64,000 nucleotides of DNA from Amycolatopsis palatopharyngis (GCF_003385185.1 NZ_PQHZ01000008.1:1-64000), one strand, 5' to 3'; numbered from the stretch's first letter, positions 7,688 through 15,932 are shown. The notes: generated by a model not told the origin, from the sequence alone. Numbers and translations are program-made.

Positions 7688-8944
7688 ATGGCTCAGCTCT
7701 CCCCACTGCTCAAGCAGGCCACCCCGGTCGTCGTCGACCACGGCGAGGGCGTCTACCTGTACGACACCAACGGGCGACGTAACCTTGACTTCACCGCGGG
7801 GATCGGCGTCACCAGCACGGGCCACTGCCACCCGAAGGTGGTCTCGGCGGCACAGGAGCAGATCGGCAAGCTGATCCACGGTCAGTACACGACGGTGATG
7901 CACAAGCCGCTACTCGAGCTCACCGAGAGCCTCGGCGACGTACTCCCGGAAGGCTTGGACTCGCTGTTCTTCGCCAACTCCGGCAGCGAGGCGGTGGAGG
8001 CCGCCCTGCGGCTGGCCCGCCAGGCAACCGGCAGGCCGAACGTGATCGTCTTCCACGGCGGCTTCCACGGCCGCACCGTGGCGACCGCGTCGATGACCAC
8101 CTCCGGCACGCGATTCGGCGCGGGCATCTCGCCGCTGATGGCCGGCGTGCACGTCGCGCCGTTCCCGAACGCGTTCCGCTACGGCTGGGACGAGGCCACG
8201 GCGACGAAGTTCGCTTTGCAGGAGCTGGACTACCTGTTCGCCACGATGAGCGCGCCGAACGAGACAGCCGCCTTCGTGATCGAGCCGGTGCTGGGTGAGG
8301 GCGGCTACGTCCCGGGCAACACCGAGTTCTTCGCCGGACTGCGGGAGCGCGCCGACCGCCACGGCATCCTGCTCGTGATCGACGAGGTACAGACCGGCTT
8401 CGGCCGTACCGGCAAGTTCTGGGGCCACGACCACTTCGACGTCCGGCCGGACGTCATCGTCATCGCGAAGGGCCTGGCCAGCGGCTTCCCGCTGTCGGGT
8501 ATCGCGGCGTCGACCGAGTTGATGGCCAAGGCATGGCCAGGGTCGCAGGGCGGCACCTACGGCGGAAATGCCGTCTCCTGCGCGGCCGCGAAGGCCACGC
8601 TCGAGGTCATCCAGGAGGAGGGGCTGGTCGAGAACGCCGCCGCACGGGGCAGGCAGCTGCTCGACGGCGCCAAACTGGTCGCCGACAAGACCCCGCAGAT
8701 CGGCGACGTGCGCGGGCTCGGCCTGCTGGTCGGCTCGGAGTTCACCACTCCCGACGGCGGGCCGGACAACGCCACCGCGCAGGCAGTGCAGAAGGCCGCG
8801 GCGGAGCGGGGTCTGCTGCTGCTCACCTGCGGCGCGCACATGAACGTCGTGCGGATGATTCCGCCACTGGTGGTGACCGCGGAACAGATCGACGAGGCAC
8901 TGGCGATCTGGGCCGACGCGGTCGCCGCCGCCACCAAGAGCTGA
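7688..8944 (+). CDS. Class III aminotransferase (4-aminobutyrate type)
   Basis: A 418-residue PLP-dependent omega-aminotransferase. It has SGSEAVEAALRLAR for cofactor phosphate binding, Asp232 in IDEVQTGFGRTG, and the Schiff-base Lys261 in IAKGLASGFPLSG. The ATG at 7688 follows AAGGAG; an upstream ATG at 7631 would place the operator inside the coding sequence and was rejected. The likely role is transfer of an amino group from an omega-amino acid to 2-oxoglutarate or pyruvate, giving the semialdehyde used by the divergent dehydrogenase. A DUF3830 gene follows 12 bases later. Confidence 0.85.
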   Translation: MAQLSPLLKQATPVVVDHGEGVYLYDTNGRRNLDFTAGIGVTSTGHCHPKVVSAAQEQIGKLIHGQYTTVMHKPLLELTESLGDVLPEGLDSLFFANSGSEAVEAALRLARQATGRPNVIVFHGGFHGRTVATASMTTSGTRFGAGISPLMAGVHVAPFPNAFRYGWDEATATKFALQELDYLFATMSAPNETAAFVIEPVLGEGGYVPGNTEFFAGLRERADRHGILLVIDEVQTGFGRTGKFWGHDHFDVRPDVIVIAKGLASGFPLSGIAASTELMAKAWPGSQGGTYGGNAVSCAAAKATLEVIQEEGLVENAAARGRQLLDGAKLVADKTPQIGDVRGLGLLVGSEFTTPDGGPDNATAQAVQKAAAERGLLLLTCGAHMNVVRMIPPLVVTAEQIDEALAIWADAVAAATKS

Positions 8945-8956
8945 AAGGTCTACTCC

Positions 8957-9457
8957 GTGGCCCGCTACATCACCATCACGCTGGACAAGCGCGGCGTCTC
9001 CTGCCGCGCCCGGCTGCTCGACGACCAGGCACCGCGTACCTGCAAGGCGGTCTGGGACGCGCTGCCGCAGAGCGGTTCGGCCTATCACGCCAAGTACGCC
9101 CGCAACGAGGTCTACACGCTCGTGCCGCCGTTCGCGGAGCCGAAGCCCGGCAGAGAGAACCCGACGGTGACCCCCATTCCGGGTGACGTCGTGTACTTCG
9201 GCTTCGAGGCCTGGGAGATCGGCAACCCCGCCTACGGCTACGACTCGGACAGCGAGGCGCACAGCGACCAGGGCGCCACCGACCTGGCGATCTTCTACGG
9301 GCGCAACAACCTGCTGATCAACGGCGACGCGGGCTGGGTGCCCGGCAACGTGTTCGCCACGATCACCGAGGGCCTGGACGAGATGGCCGCGGCGGCGCAG
9401 GACCTGTGGCTGCGCGGGGTCGAAGGCGAGACGCTGAGCTTCGCCAGGGCCGAATAG
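8957..9457 (+). CDS. DUF3830 family protein
   Basis: A 166-residue soluble protein that I recognise as DUF3830, a family with a cyclophilin-like fold and no settled function. Features include RGVSCRARLLDDQAPRTC near the start and a conserved-looking IFYGRNNLL segment. The GTG at 8957 lies 12 bases after the aminotransferase stop, so it is cotranscribed. DUF3830 genes often sit beside amidase and racemase-like genes in catabolic clusters (general knowledge, not checked here). A terminator hairpin follows at 9468. Confidence 0.7.
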   Translation: MARYITITLDKRGVSCRARLLDDQAPRTCKAVWDALPQSGSAYHAKYARNEVYTLVPPFAEPKPGRENPTVTPIPGDVVYFGFEAWEIGNPAYGYDSDSEAHSDQGATDLAIFYGRNNLLINGDAGWVPGNVFATITEGLDEMAAAAQDLWLRGVEGETLSFARAE

Positions 9458-9467
9458 AGCCATACCC

Positions 9468-9514
9468 GTCAGGGCCACCTCGCGTGCGTTCGTCCGCACC
9501 GTGGTGGCCCTGAC
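9468..9514 (+). terminator. Hairpin after the aminotransferase-DUF3830 operon
   Basis: GTCAGGGCCACC (9468-9479) pairs with GGTGGCCCTGAC (9503-9514), a perfect 12-bp stem. No T-run follows, which is common in high-GC actinobacteria. Confidence 0.7.
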
Positions 9515-9741
9515 GCCCCTTACAGGGAAGGCAAACCGCCACCTGTTCGAGTGAAAGCTCGACGGAATTTCAAGATCACCACTCGTGGCAGGAAGATCCC
9601 CCAGCCGGGTAACCGAAGCGCCCTCGCCGCGTCACGCCAGGATGCTTTGACACCTGCCCGGAACGGTGAAAATCTCCTTCTCGCTTTCGAAAGCAGTGCG
9701 CGCACGTCTCTGTTAATTCGAATCCGTTAAGGAGCCCCTCA
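9515..9741. other. Intergenic, no gene seen; possible leader of the small ORF
   Basis: I find no coding frame with a ribosome binding site here. The right half is AT-richer than its surroundings, contains the short palindrome CTTTCGAAAG, and ends in TAAGGAG just before the small ORF at 9742, so it may be that ORF's promoter and leader. I could not match it to a known riboswitch. Confidence 0.4.
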
Positions 9742-9834
9742 ATGCAGTTCTTTGCCGCGCATGCCCACCACGCCGACGACATCGTCACCAGCGTGCTGGC
9801 ATCACTGGCACACGTCCTCGGATGGCTGATCTGA
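9742..9834 (+). CDS. Putative 30-residue small protein
   Basis: A short ORF beginning MQFFAAHAHHADD and ending in a hydrophobic stretch (IVTSVLASLAHVLGWLI), so it could be a membrane-associated peptide. TAAGGAG lies about eight bases before the ATG, one of the clearer Shine-Dalgarno sequences nearby. The N-terminal half has three histidines and two aspartates. I do not recognise the family. It stands alone between the hairpin at 9468 and a decayed gene. Confidence 0.45.
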   Translation: MQFFAAHAHHADDIVTSVLASLAHVLGWLI

Positions 9835-9899
9835 GCTAGCCGGAACTGAGGCGTGGGGCCGGGATCGTTGGCGCGGACCGGCCCCACGCCACCCTCGAA

Positions 9900-10552
9900 T
9901 CAGTACGCCGAACTCAACGCGCGGAACTGCTCCTCGGACAATTCCACCGACGCAGCCGCGCAATTCTCCGCAAGGTGTTCCATCGAGCCCGTTCCGGGAA
10001 TCGGCACAATGACCGGCGAACGGTGCAACAACCACGCGAGCGATACCTGCGCGGGCGCGGCGCCGAGTTCGGCGGCCACCTTGCCCAGCGCACCTCGTGA
10101 CCCCAGGTGCTGCCCGGCGGCGATCGGCAGCCAGGGCACCGCTCAGGTTGTAGCGGTTCTGGACGCTCGCGATGTCGACGATTCCGCGTGCGGCCTCGAT
10201 CTGCCCGATCGTGACCTCGGACAGTCCGATCCGGTTGATCTTGCCCTCGGCACACAGTCGCGCGAGCGCTCCGAACTGGTCCTCCAGTGGGACGAGCGGG
10301 TCGATCCGGTGCAGCTGGAACAACTCGATCCGTTCGATCCGCAGCCTCCGCTGCGACAGCTCCGCCTGCTGCCGCAGGTACTCGGGCCCGCCGAGCGGCC
10401 CCCGCACCCCCGGCCTGCTCTGCCCGGCCTGCCACCGCCTGTTCGTGCTCGCCGGGCGGCTTGCGGTCGTGGCCGGTCAGGCGCATCGCGCCAAAACCAA
10501 GACGGTGCACGGACAGGCTGTCGCCGAAGGAAAAGGTCGGTGAAACACTCAT
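9900..10552 (-). pseudogene. Decayed aldo/keto reductase
   Basis: Remains of an aldo/keto reductase spread over three reading frames. The N-terminus (MSVSPTFSFGDSLSVHRLGF, start 10552) is in one frame. The central part, with LFQLHRIDPLVPLEDQ and GLSEVTIGQIEAAR, is in a second, about 10140-10400. The C-terminus, with PIPGTGSMEHLAEN, is in a third, ending at 9900. About 60 residues that normally follow GFGAMRLTG, including the catalytic Asp/Tyr region, are missing. A large internal deletion plus frameshifts argue for real decay rather than one sequencing error. Confidence 0.75.
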
Positions 10553-10589
10553 GCCGGTAGCGTCACCCCAGCAGTGACGGGCGGCGAGA

Positions 10590-10609
10590 GATTTAGCTCC
10601 CACTAAATC
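10590..10609. promoter_or_regulatory. Inverted repeat GATTTAG-N6-CTAAATC
   Basis: A perfect 7-bp dyad in otherwise GC-rich DNA between the decayed reductase and the oxidase gene at 10712. Its AT-rich arms look more like a protein-binding site than a terminator. Confidence 0.4.
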
Positions 10610-10711
10610 CACAGAACGTGAATGATCTTCATGGCGGAGCGGTGGACCCGCCTACTAGGCTTCGCGTCAACAGTGCAGTGAGGCGCGGGAACGAGAGGGC
10701 GGTGCATCGCC

Positions 10712-12097
10712 ATGAGCAAGGTCGACTCCCGGGATGTGGCGGTGCGGCTGGCGGAGATCGTCGGCCAGGGAAACGTGCTCACGGGTACCGACGTCCCCGA
10801 GGACTACGCCCACGACGAGGCCCTCACCGGCGAACCGCAGCTTCCCCGCTACCTCGCCCGCCCCAGCACCGCAGAGGAGGTGTCCGCGCTTCTCGTCGCC
10901 GCGGGCGAGCTGGGTGTTCCGGTGACAGCACGCGGCTCCGGCAGCGGCCTCTCCGGCTCGGCCCGTCCGCAGCCGGACGCACTGGTGATCTCCTTCGAGC
11001 GGATGAACGCGGTGCTGGAGATCGACACCGTCAACCACGTGGCCGTGGTGCAGCCGGGCGTGACACTGTCCGAACTGGACGATCGGACAGCGGAGGCGGG
11101 GCTCAGCTACACCGTCTATCCCGGGGAGCTCAGCGCGAGCGTCGGCGGCACCGTGGGGAGCAACGCGGGCGGCATGCGGGCGATCAAGTACGGCGTCACC
11201 CGGCACAACGTGCTCGGGCTGCAGGCGGTACTCGGCACCGGCGAGATAATCCGGACCGGCGGCAGGACGACGAAGGTCTCCTCCGGTTACGACCTCACCC
11301 AGCTGATCATCGGCTCCGAGGGCACGCTCGCACTGGCCACCGAGGTCATCGTCAAGCTCCAGCCCCGCCTGGCCCACCGCGCCACCGTGCTCGCCCCGTT
11401 CACCGACCTGGACCAGGTACTCGCCGCGGTCCCGGAGATCATCTCCAGTGGGCTCGCCCCGCACATCCTGGAGTACATCGACGCCTTCACCATGGCCGCG
11501 ATCACCTACTCGGCCGAGTTGACCCTCGGCGTACCCGACGACGTACGCGAGGCGTCGCAGGCCTATCTCGTGGTCGGGATGGAGAACCGCGATGCCGAGC
11601 GGCTGCAGAACGACGTCGAGACTCTCGGCGAGCTGCTCACCGGCATCGGCGCCGCGGACGTCTACGTCCTGGAGGGCGCCAGCGCGCACAAGCTGATCGA
11701 GGCACGGGAGAAGGCCTTCTGGACCGCGAAGGCGGCAGGTGCCGACGACGTGATCGACGTGGTGGTACCCCGCTCGGCGATGGCCGCCTTCCTCGCCAGG
11801 GCCAGGGAGCTGGCCGCCGAGTCCGAGTCCGGCGTCGTCGGTTGCGGACATGCCGGCGACGGAAATGTGCACCTGGCGGTCTTCCAGAAGGATCCGCAGC
11901 GTCGCGGCGCCCTGCTGCACGACATCTTCGCCGTTGGCATGGACCTCGGCGGCGCGATCTCCGGGGAACACGGAATCGGCAGGGCGAAGAAGGAGTACTT
12001 CCTGGAGCTGGAGGATCCGGCGAAGCTGGACCTGCTGCGCCGGATCAAGCAGACGTTCGACCCGGCCGGGATCCTCAACCCCGGCGTCCTTCTCTGA
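10712..12097 (+). CDS. FAD-linked oxidase, GlcD/D-lactate dehydrogenase type
   Basis: A 461-residue FAD-dependent 2-hydroxyacid dehydrogenase. The FAD_binding_4 (PCMH) domain covers about 40-220, with RGSGSGLSGSA and PGELSASVGGTVGSNAGG. The C-terminal FAD-oxidase domain carries GCGHAGDGNVHLAVF and SGEHGIGRAKK, the histidine motifs of the GlcD family. It is predicted to oxidise a D-2-hydroxy acid to a 2-oxo acid. The gene 23 bases downstream encodes a thiamine-diphosphate enzyme that could decarboxylate or ligate that 2-oxo acid, so the pair reads as one short pathway. Confidence 0.85.
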   Translation: MSKVDSRDVAVRLAEIVGQGNVLTGTDVPEDYAHDEALTGEPQLPRYLARPSTAEEVSALLVAAGELGVPVTARGSGSGLSGSARPQPDALVISFERMNAVLEIDTVNHVAVVQPGVTLSELDDRTAEAGLSYTVYPGELSASVGGTVGSNAGGMRAIKYGVTRHNVLGLQAVLGTGEIIRTGGRTTKVSSGYDLTQLIIGSEGTLALATEVIVKLQPRLAHRATVLAPFTDLDQVLAAVPEIISSGLAPHILEYIDAFTMAAITYSAELTLGVPDDVREASQAYLVVGMENRDAERLQNDVETLGELLTGIGAADVYVLEGASAHKLIEAREKAFWTAKAAGADDVIDVVVPRSAMAAFLARARELAAESESGVVGCGHAGDGNVHLAVFQKDPQRRGALLHDIFAVGMDLGGAISGEHGIGRAKKEYFLELEDPAKLDLLRRIKQTFDPAGILNPGVLL

Positions 12098-12120
12098 GGC
12101 GACAGCAGAAAGTGAGCAGC

Positions 12121-13674
12121 ATGAACGGCGCGCAGTCCCTGATCCGCACCCTCGTCGACGCCGGCGTGGACGTCTGCTTCGGCAATCCCGGCACTTCGGA
12201 GATGCATTTCGTCGCCGCGCTGGACACAGTGCCCGAGATGCGCGGCGTCCTCGGCCTGTTCGAGGGCGCGGTGACCGGCGCTGCGGACGGCTATGCGCGG
12301 ATCGCCGACAAGCCCGCCGCCACTCTGCTGCACCTCGGCCCCGGGCTGGCCAACGGCCTGGCCAACCTGCACAACGCGCGCCGGGCGAACACGCCGGTGG
12401 TCAACGTGATCGGCGATCACGCGACCTACCACAAGCAGTACGACGCCCCGCTGGAATCGGACATCGAGGCGCTCACGGGCACGCTCAACGGCTGGGCTCG
12501 ACGGTCGGCCTCCACCGCCGACGTGGGCGCCGATGCCGCGGCCGCGGTCGCCGCGGCGATGGATGCGCCGGGCCGCGTCGCGTCCCTGATCCTGCCCGCT
12601 GATGTGTCCTGGGGCGAGGGGGGCCAGGCGTGTGAGCCGGTACCGCCGCGCGCCGCGCCCTCGGTGGGCGAGAACGCGGTCAAGTCGGTCGCCGAGGTGC
12701 TGCGCACGGGCGAGCCGGCTGTGCTGCTGATCGGCGGACGGGCCTGCCGGGAGACCGGGCTGCGGGCCGCCGCGCGAATCGGTGCCGCCACGGGAGCCAA
12801 GGTTCTGGTGGAGACCTTCCCCGCCCGGATCGAGCGGGGAGCGGGTCTGCCGATGGTGGAGCGCCTCGGTTACCTGGCCGAGCAGGTCGCGTACCAACTC
12901 GACGGCGTCAAGCACGTGATCGTGGCCGGGGCCCGCCCGCCGGTGTCGTTCTTCGCCTACCCGGGCAAGGCCAGTGACCTGCTGCCCGAGGGCGCGCAGG
13001 TGCACACGCTGGCCGGAGTGGACCAGGACATGGTGGGCGCGCTGGACGATCTGGCGGATCTGCTGGCGCCAAGCACGGAGCCTGTGGTGCAGGAGGCTGC
13101 GCGGCCCGCGCTGCCCACGGGTGATCTGACACCGCAGAACTGGGTCGACGTCATCGGCGCGCTGCTGCCGGAGGGCGCGATCATCTCGGACGAGGCGAAC
13201 ACGTCGGGGCTGCTGCTGCCCGCCGCGACGGCGGGAGCGCCCCGGCACGACGTACTCACGCTGACCGGTGGGGCGATCGGCCAGGGCATTCCGGTGGCGA
13301 CGGGGGCAGCGATCGCCGCCCCCGATCGTCCGGTGATCAACCTGGAGTCCGACGGTAGTGCGCTCTACACGATGTCGGCCTTGTGGACGCAGGCGCGGGA
13401 GAACCTGAACGTCACGACGGTCCTGCTGAACAACCGGGCCTACGCCATCCTGCGGATGGAGTTGCAGCGGGTCGGCGCGGAGGGCTCCGGCCCCAAGGCC
13501 GCCGAGCTGCTCGATCTGTCCACACCGGACATGGACTTCGTCAAGATCGCCGAAGGCCTTGGCGTGCCCGCCACCCGCGCCACCACGGCCGAGGAACTGG
13601 CCGACCAGTTCCGCACCGCACTGGCGGAGCCCGGCCCCCACCTCATCGACGCCATAATCCCACCCCTCCTCTAA
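12121..13674 (+). CDS. Thiamine-diphosphate enzyme, acetolactate synthase large subunit-like / benzoylformate decarboxylase-like
   Basis: A 517-residue ThDP enzyme. The N-terminal Pyr domain has the activating Glu in LFEGAVTGAADGYAR, and the C-terminal PP domain has the metal/diphosphate motif ESDGSALYTMSALWTQ...NN. It is somewhat shorter than IlvB (about 570-600), and no regulatory-subunit gene is next to it, so a catabolic 2-oxoacid decarboxylase role is more likely than valine/isoleucine synthesis. It follows the GlcD-type gene in the same transcript. The substrate is unknown. Confidence 0.75.
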   Translation: MNGAQSLIRTLVDAGVDVCFGNPGTSEMHFVAALDTVPEMRGVLGLFEGAVTGAADGYARIADKPAATLLHLGPGLANGLANLHNARRANTPVVNVIGDHATYHKQYDAPLESDIEALTGTLNGWARRSASTADVGADAAAAVAAAMDAPGRVASLILPADVSWGEGGQACEPVPPRAAPSVGENAVKSVAEVLRTGEPAVLLIGGRACRETGLRAAARIGAATGAKVLVETFPARIERGAGLPMVERLGYLAEQVAYQLDGVKHVIVAGARPPVSFFAYPGKASDLLPEGAQVHTLAGVDQDMVGALDDLADLLAPSTEPVVQEAARPALPTGDLTPQNWVDVIGALLPEGAIISDEANTSGLLLPAATAGAPRHDVLTLTGGAIGQGIPVATGAAIAAPDRPVINLESDGSALYTMSALWTQARENLNVTTVLLNNRAYAILRMELQRVGAEGSGPKAAELLDLSTPDMDFVKIAEGLGVPATRATTAEELADQFRTALAEPGPHLIDAIIPPLL

Positions 13675-13675
13675 C

Positions 13676-13757
13676 CCGACTTTGCAGTTCCAGCGCCCGA
13701 GTTGGCAGTTCCGGGGGCCGAGTTTGCAGATCCGGGGCCCGAGTTTGCAGTTGGGCC
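13676..13757 (+). repeat. 21-bp tandem repeat, array A (four units)
   Basis: Units of the form CCGAGTTTGCAGTTCCGG begin at 13676, 13697, 13718 and 13739, an exact 21-bp period, immediately after the stop codon of the ThDP gene. The reverse complement carries the core AACTGCAAACTCGG. Confidence 0.85.
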
Positions 13758-13870
13758 AGTCAGGGAGCGGCGGGGCGACGACCTGCCCTCATGGCTGGCT
13801 GCCATAAGAGGTCGAGATTGCACTGCCTCGACTAGCACGAGGTGGTGCCGGATCACGCGCAAGCCCACGG

Positions 13871-13928
13871 GAACTGCAAACTCGGACACGGGAACTGCAA
13901 ACTCGGGCACCGAAACTGCAAACTCGGG
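13871..13928 (-). repeat. 21-bp tandem repeat, array B (three units, opposite orientation)
   Basis: The core AACTGCAAACTCGG recurs with AACTGC at 13872, 13893 and 13914, again a 21-bp period, inverted relative to array A. The two arrays flank about 110 bases in which I see no gene. Array B ends just before the 3' end of the arsenate reductase gene. Confidence 0.85.
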
Positions 13929-13935
13929 CGTTGGG

Positions 13936-14346
13936 TCAGGCGGTTGCGGGGACCAGCTCGCCGAGCAGGGCGCGCACCCTGCGGTCGATCTCGTCGCGGA
14001 TCGGCCGGACGGACTCGGCCCCCTGACCCGCCGGGTCCTCGAGCTGCCAGTCGAGGTACCGCTTTCCGGGGAACACCGGGCACGCGTCACCGCAGCCCAT
14101 CGTGATCACCACGTCGGAGGCCTGGACCGCTTCCGTGGTCAGCGGCTTCGGAAACTCCTGGGACAGGTCCAGCCCCAGCTCCGACATGACCTCCACGACG
14201 GCGGGGTTGATCGAATCGGCGGGAGCCGACCCGGCCGAACGCACCAGCACCCTGCCGTTGGCGTGATGGTGCAGCAGCGCTGCCGCCATCTGCGAGCGTC
14301 CGGCGTTGTGTACGCACACGAACAGCACTTCGGGAATCTCGGTCAC
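13936..14346 (-). CDS. arsC: Arsenate reductase, low-molecular-weight phosphatase family
   Basis: A 136-residue arsenate reductase. The phosphatase P-loop is at the N-terminus (Cys11 in CVHNAGRSQMA), and the redox cysteines Cys85 and Cys89 lie in MGCGDACP. It reduces arsenate to arsenite, using thioredoxin or mycothiol/mycoredoxin; the sequence does not settle which. GTG at 14346 overlaps the stop of the arsenite pump gene as GTGA. It is the last gene of an arsR-acr3-arsC operon. Confidence 0.9.
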   Translation of the reverse strand: MTEIPEVLFVCVHNAGRSQMAAALLHHHANGRVLVRSAGSAPADSINPAVVEVMSELGLDLSQEFPKPLTTEAVQASDVVITMGCGDACPVFPGKRYLDWQLEDPAGQGAESVRPIRDEIDRRVRALLGELVPATA

Positions 14347-15416
14347 GACGACACCTTCTCGGGTTCGGTGGACTTGGGAGCGAAACGTTTGCGCAGGGCC
14401 AGCGAGACGTAGACCAGCGCGACCAGCACCGGCACCTCGATCAGCGGACCGACGACACCGGCGAGGGCCTGCCCACTGGTCGCGCCAAAGGTCGCGATCG
14501 CCACCGCGATGGCGAGCTCGAAGTTGTTACCAGCCGCGGTGAACGCCAGCGTCGTGGTGCGCTCGTAGTTCAGGCCGAGTGCCGCGCCGAACGCGTACGA
14601 ACCCGCCCACATCACGGCGAAGTAGACCAGCAGCGGCAGCGCGATCCGCACGACGTCGAGCGGTCGGCTGGTGATCTGGTTCCCCTGCAGCGCGAACAGG
14701 ATCACGATGGTGAACAGCAGTCCGTACAGCGCCACCGGGCCGATGCGGGGCAGGAACTTGGACTCGTACCAATCGCGCCCCTTCGCCCGCTCGCCCAGTC
14801 GACGGGACAGATACCCGGCCAGCAGCGGGATTCCGAGGAAGATCAGCACGCTCTTCACGATCTGCCAGCCCGACACCGCGAGGTCGGTCTGTGGCAGTCC
14901 GAGCCAACCGGGCAGCACGGAGAGGTAAAACCAGCCCAGGGCGCCGAACGCGATCACTTGGAACACCGAGTTCAGCGCCACCAGCACAGCCGCGGCCTCC
15001 CGGTCACCGCAGGCGAGGTCGTTCCAGATGATGACCATGGCGATGCAGCGGGCGAGGCCGACGATGATCAGCCCGGTGCGGTACTCGGGCAGGTCCGGCA
15101 GCAGCACCCACGCCAGCGCGAACATCAGCGCGGGGCCGATCAGCCAGTTCAGCACCAGCGAGGACCACAGCAGTCTGCGGTCGCCGGTTACGGAGTCGAG
15201 CTTGTCGTAGCGCACCTTCGCCAGTACCGGGTACATCATCACCAGCAGGCCGATCGCGATCGGCAGCGAAATGCCATCGATCGCCACGGCGTTCAACGCC
15301 GTATCGAGGCCCGGAACCCAGTCTCCGGCCAGCAGCCCGAGCACCATGGCGGCGCCGATCCACAGTGGCAGGAAACGGTCCAGAGTGGACATCTTCGCGA
15401 CGACATTGTCACTCAT
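14343..15416 (-). CDS. acr3: Arsenite efflux permease, ACR3 family
   Basis: A 357-residue membrane protein with about ten hydrophobic helices, of the ACR3 arsenite/H+ antiporter family. The conserved cysteine segment LARCIAMVIIW and the NNFELAIAVAIA motif are both visible. It exports the arsenite made by the downstream reductase. ATG at 15416 overlaps the arsR stop as ATGA, and the stop overlaps the arsC start, so all three genes are translationally coupled. Confidence 0.93.
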   Translation of the reverse strand: MSDNVVAKMSTLDRFLPLWIGAAMVLGLLAGDWVPGLDTALNAVAIDGISLPIAIGLLVMMYPVLAKVRYDKLDSVTGDRRLLWSSLVLNWLIGPALMFALAWVLLPDLPEYRTGLIIVGLARCIAMVIIWNDLACGDREAAAVLVALNSVFQVIAFGALGWFYLSVLPGWLGLPQTDLAVSGWQIVKSVLIFLGIPLLAGYLSRRLGERAKGRDWYESKFLPRIGPVALYGLLFTIVILFALQGNQITSRPLDVVRIALPLLVYFAVMWAGSYAFGAALGLNYERTTTLAFTAAGNNFELAIAVAIATFGATSGQALAGVVGPLIEVPVLVALVYVSLALRKRFAPKSTEPEKVSS

Positions 15417-15781
15417 GCGGTCACCACCGACGAGAGTTCGGGCACCAGCACGCCGGACAGTCGTTCGAGCACCTCGGGATGACTGCGGTAGTAGATCCAG
15501 GTGCCACGTCGTTCCCCGGTGACCAGACCAGCCTCACGCAGCACCTTGAGGTGGTGGGAGATCGTCGGACCGGTGAGGTCGAACCGCGGCGTCAGCTCGC
15601 AGACGCACACCTCTCCCCCGTCGTGCGAGGCGATCATCGACAGCAGGCGCAGCCGCACCGGATCGGCGATCGCCTTGAACTTCTGGGCCAGTTCGGCGGC
15701 CTGGTCCCCGGACAGCGGTTCGCTCGCCAGCGGCGTGCAACACACCTCCGCGGCCTCGGCCAGGGGAAGCTGATTCGACAT
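15413..15781 (-). CDS. arsR: ArsR-family arsenite-responsive repressor
   Basis: A 122-residue winged-helix repressor. Cys14-Cys15 near the N-terminus and Cys59/Cys61 (EVCVCELT) resemble the actinobacterial ArsR design known from Corynebacterium, in which an adjacent N-terminal Cys pair and a third Cys bind As(III). The helix-turn-helix is around LTGPTISHHLKVLREAGLV. The frame is open upstream, but the ATG at 15781 fits family length. The AT-rich stretch just ahead is the likely promoter and operator. Confidence 0.9.
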   Translation of the reverse strand: MSNQLPLAEAAEVCCTPLASEPLSGDQAAELAQKFKAIADPVRLRLLSMIASHDGGEVCVCELTPRFDLTGPTISHHLKVLREAGLVTGERRGTWIYYRSHPEVLERLSGVLVPELSSVVTA

Positions 15782-15805
15782 ACATCTATATTGACAGACA
15801 TCCAA
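15782..15805 (-). promoter_or_regulatory. AT-rich arsR promoter/operator zone
   Basis: On the minus strand a -10-like TATAGA (15785-15790) lies within bases of the arsR start, with repeated GACAT/ATGTC words around it. The gap to the ATG is so short that the mRNA would be nearly leaderless. Exact boundaries cannot be set from sequence alone. Confidence 0.35.
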
Positions 15806-15830
15806 CCAGTGCCGCCACGCGGCCCCCACC

Positions 15831-15856
15831 CTCGCGCTTTCCCGGGAAAGCGCGAG
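15831..15856. repeat. 26-bp perfect palindrome, core GCGCTTTCCCGGGAAAGCGC
   Basis: A perfect palindrome centred on CCC|GGG in the gap between arsR and fadB. The same core occurs at 15903 and 42748. It could form a hairpin in RNA from either strand. Confidence 0.85.
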
Positions 15857-15902
15857 GAAGGCTACCCGCCCCGGGCCGCGCCGGGCCCGGGCCTGGGTTC
15901 TC

Positions 15903-15924
15903 CGCGCTTTCCCGGGAAAGCGCG
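15903..15924. repeat. 22-bp perfect palindrome, second copy
   Basis: Same core as 15831-15856, 46 bases further on, next to the fadB terminator hairpin. Confidence 0.85.
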
Positions 15925-15932
15925 AGAACGTG

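Noticed and set aside
7910..9499. Minus-strand frame of over 500 codons opposite the aminotransferase
   Set aside because: It is the shadow of the aminotransferase and DUF3830 genes, both of which have motifs and proper starts.
9515..9741. Possible riboswitch before the small ORF
   Set aside because: I compared it by eye with c-di-AMP and other leader motifs and found no convincing conserved core.
10654..10690. Degenerate fourth copy of the ATTGTCAACAAT operator upstream of the GlcD-type gene
   Set aside because: Only GTCAACA is retained and the dyad arms are lost, so it is not distinguishable from chance.
10618..12096. Upstream extension of the ThDP-enzyme frame across the GlcD-type gene
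   Set aside because: The extension is a shadow of the oxidase; the enzyme starts at 12121 with a family-typical N-terminus.
13676..13928. 21-bp arrays as a CRISPR locus
   Set aside because: Units are contiguous without unique spacers, far shorter than CRISPR repeats, and no cas gene is present.
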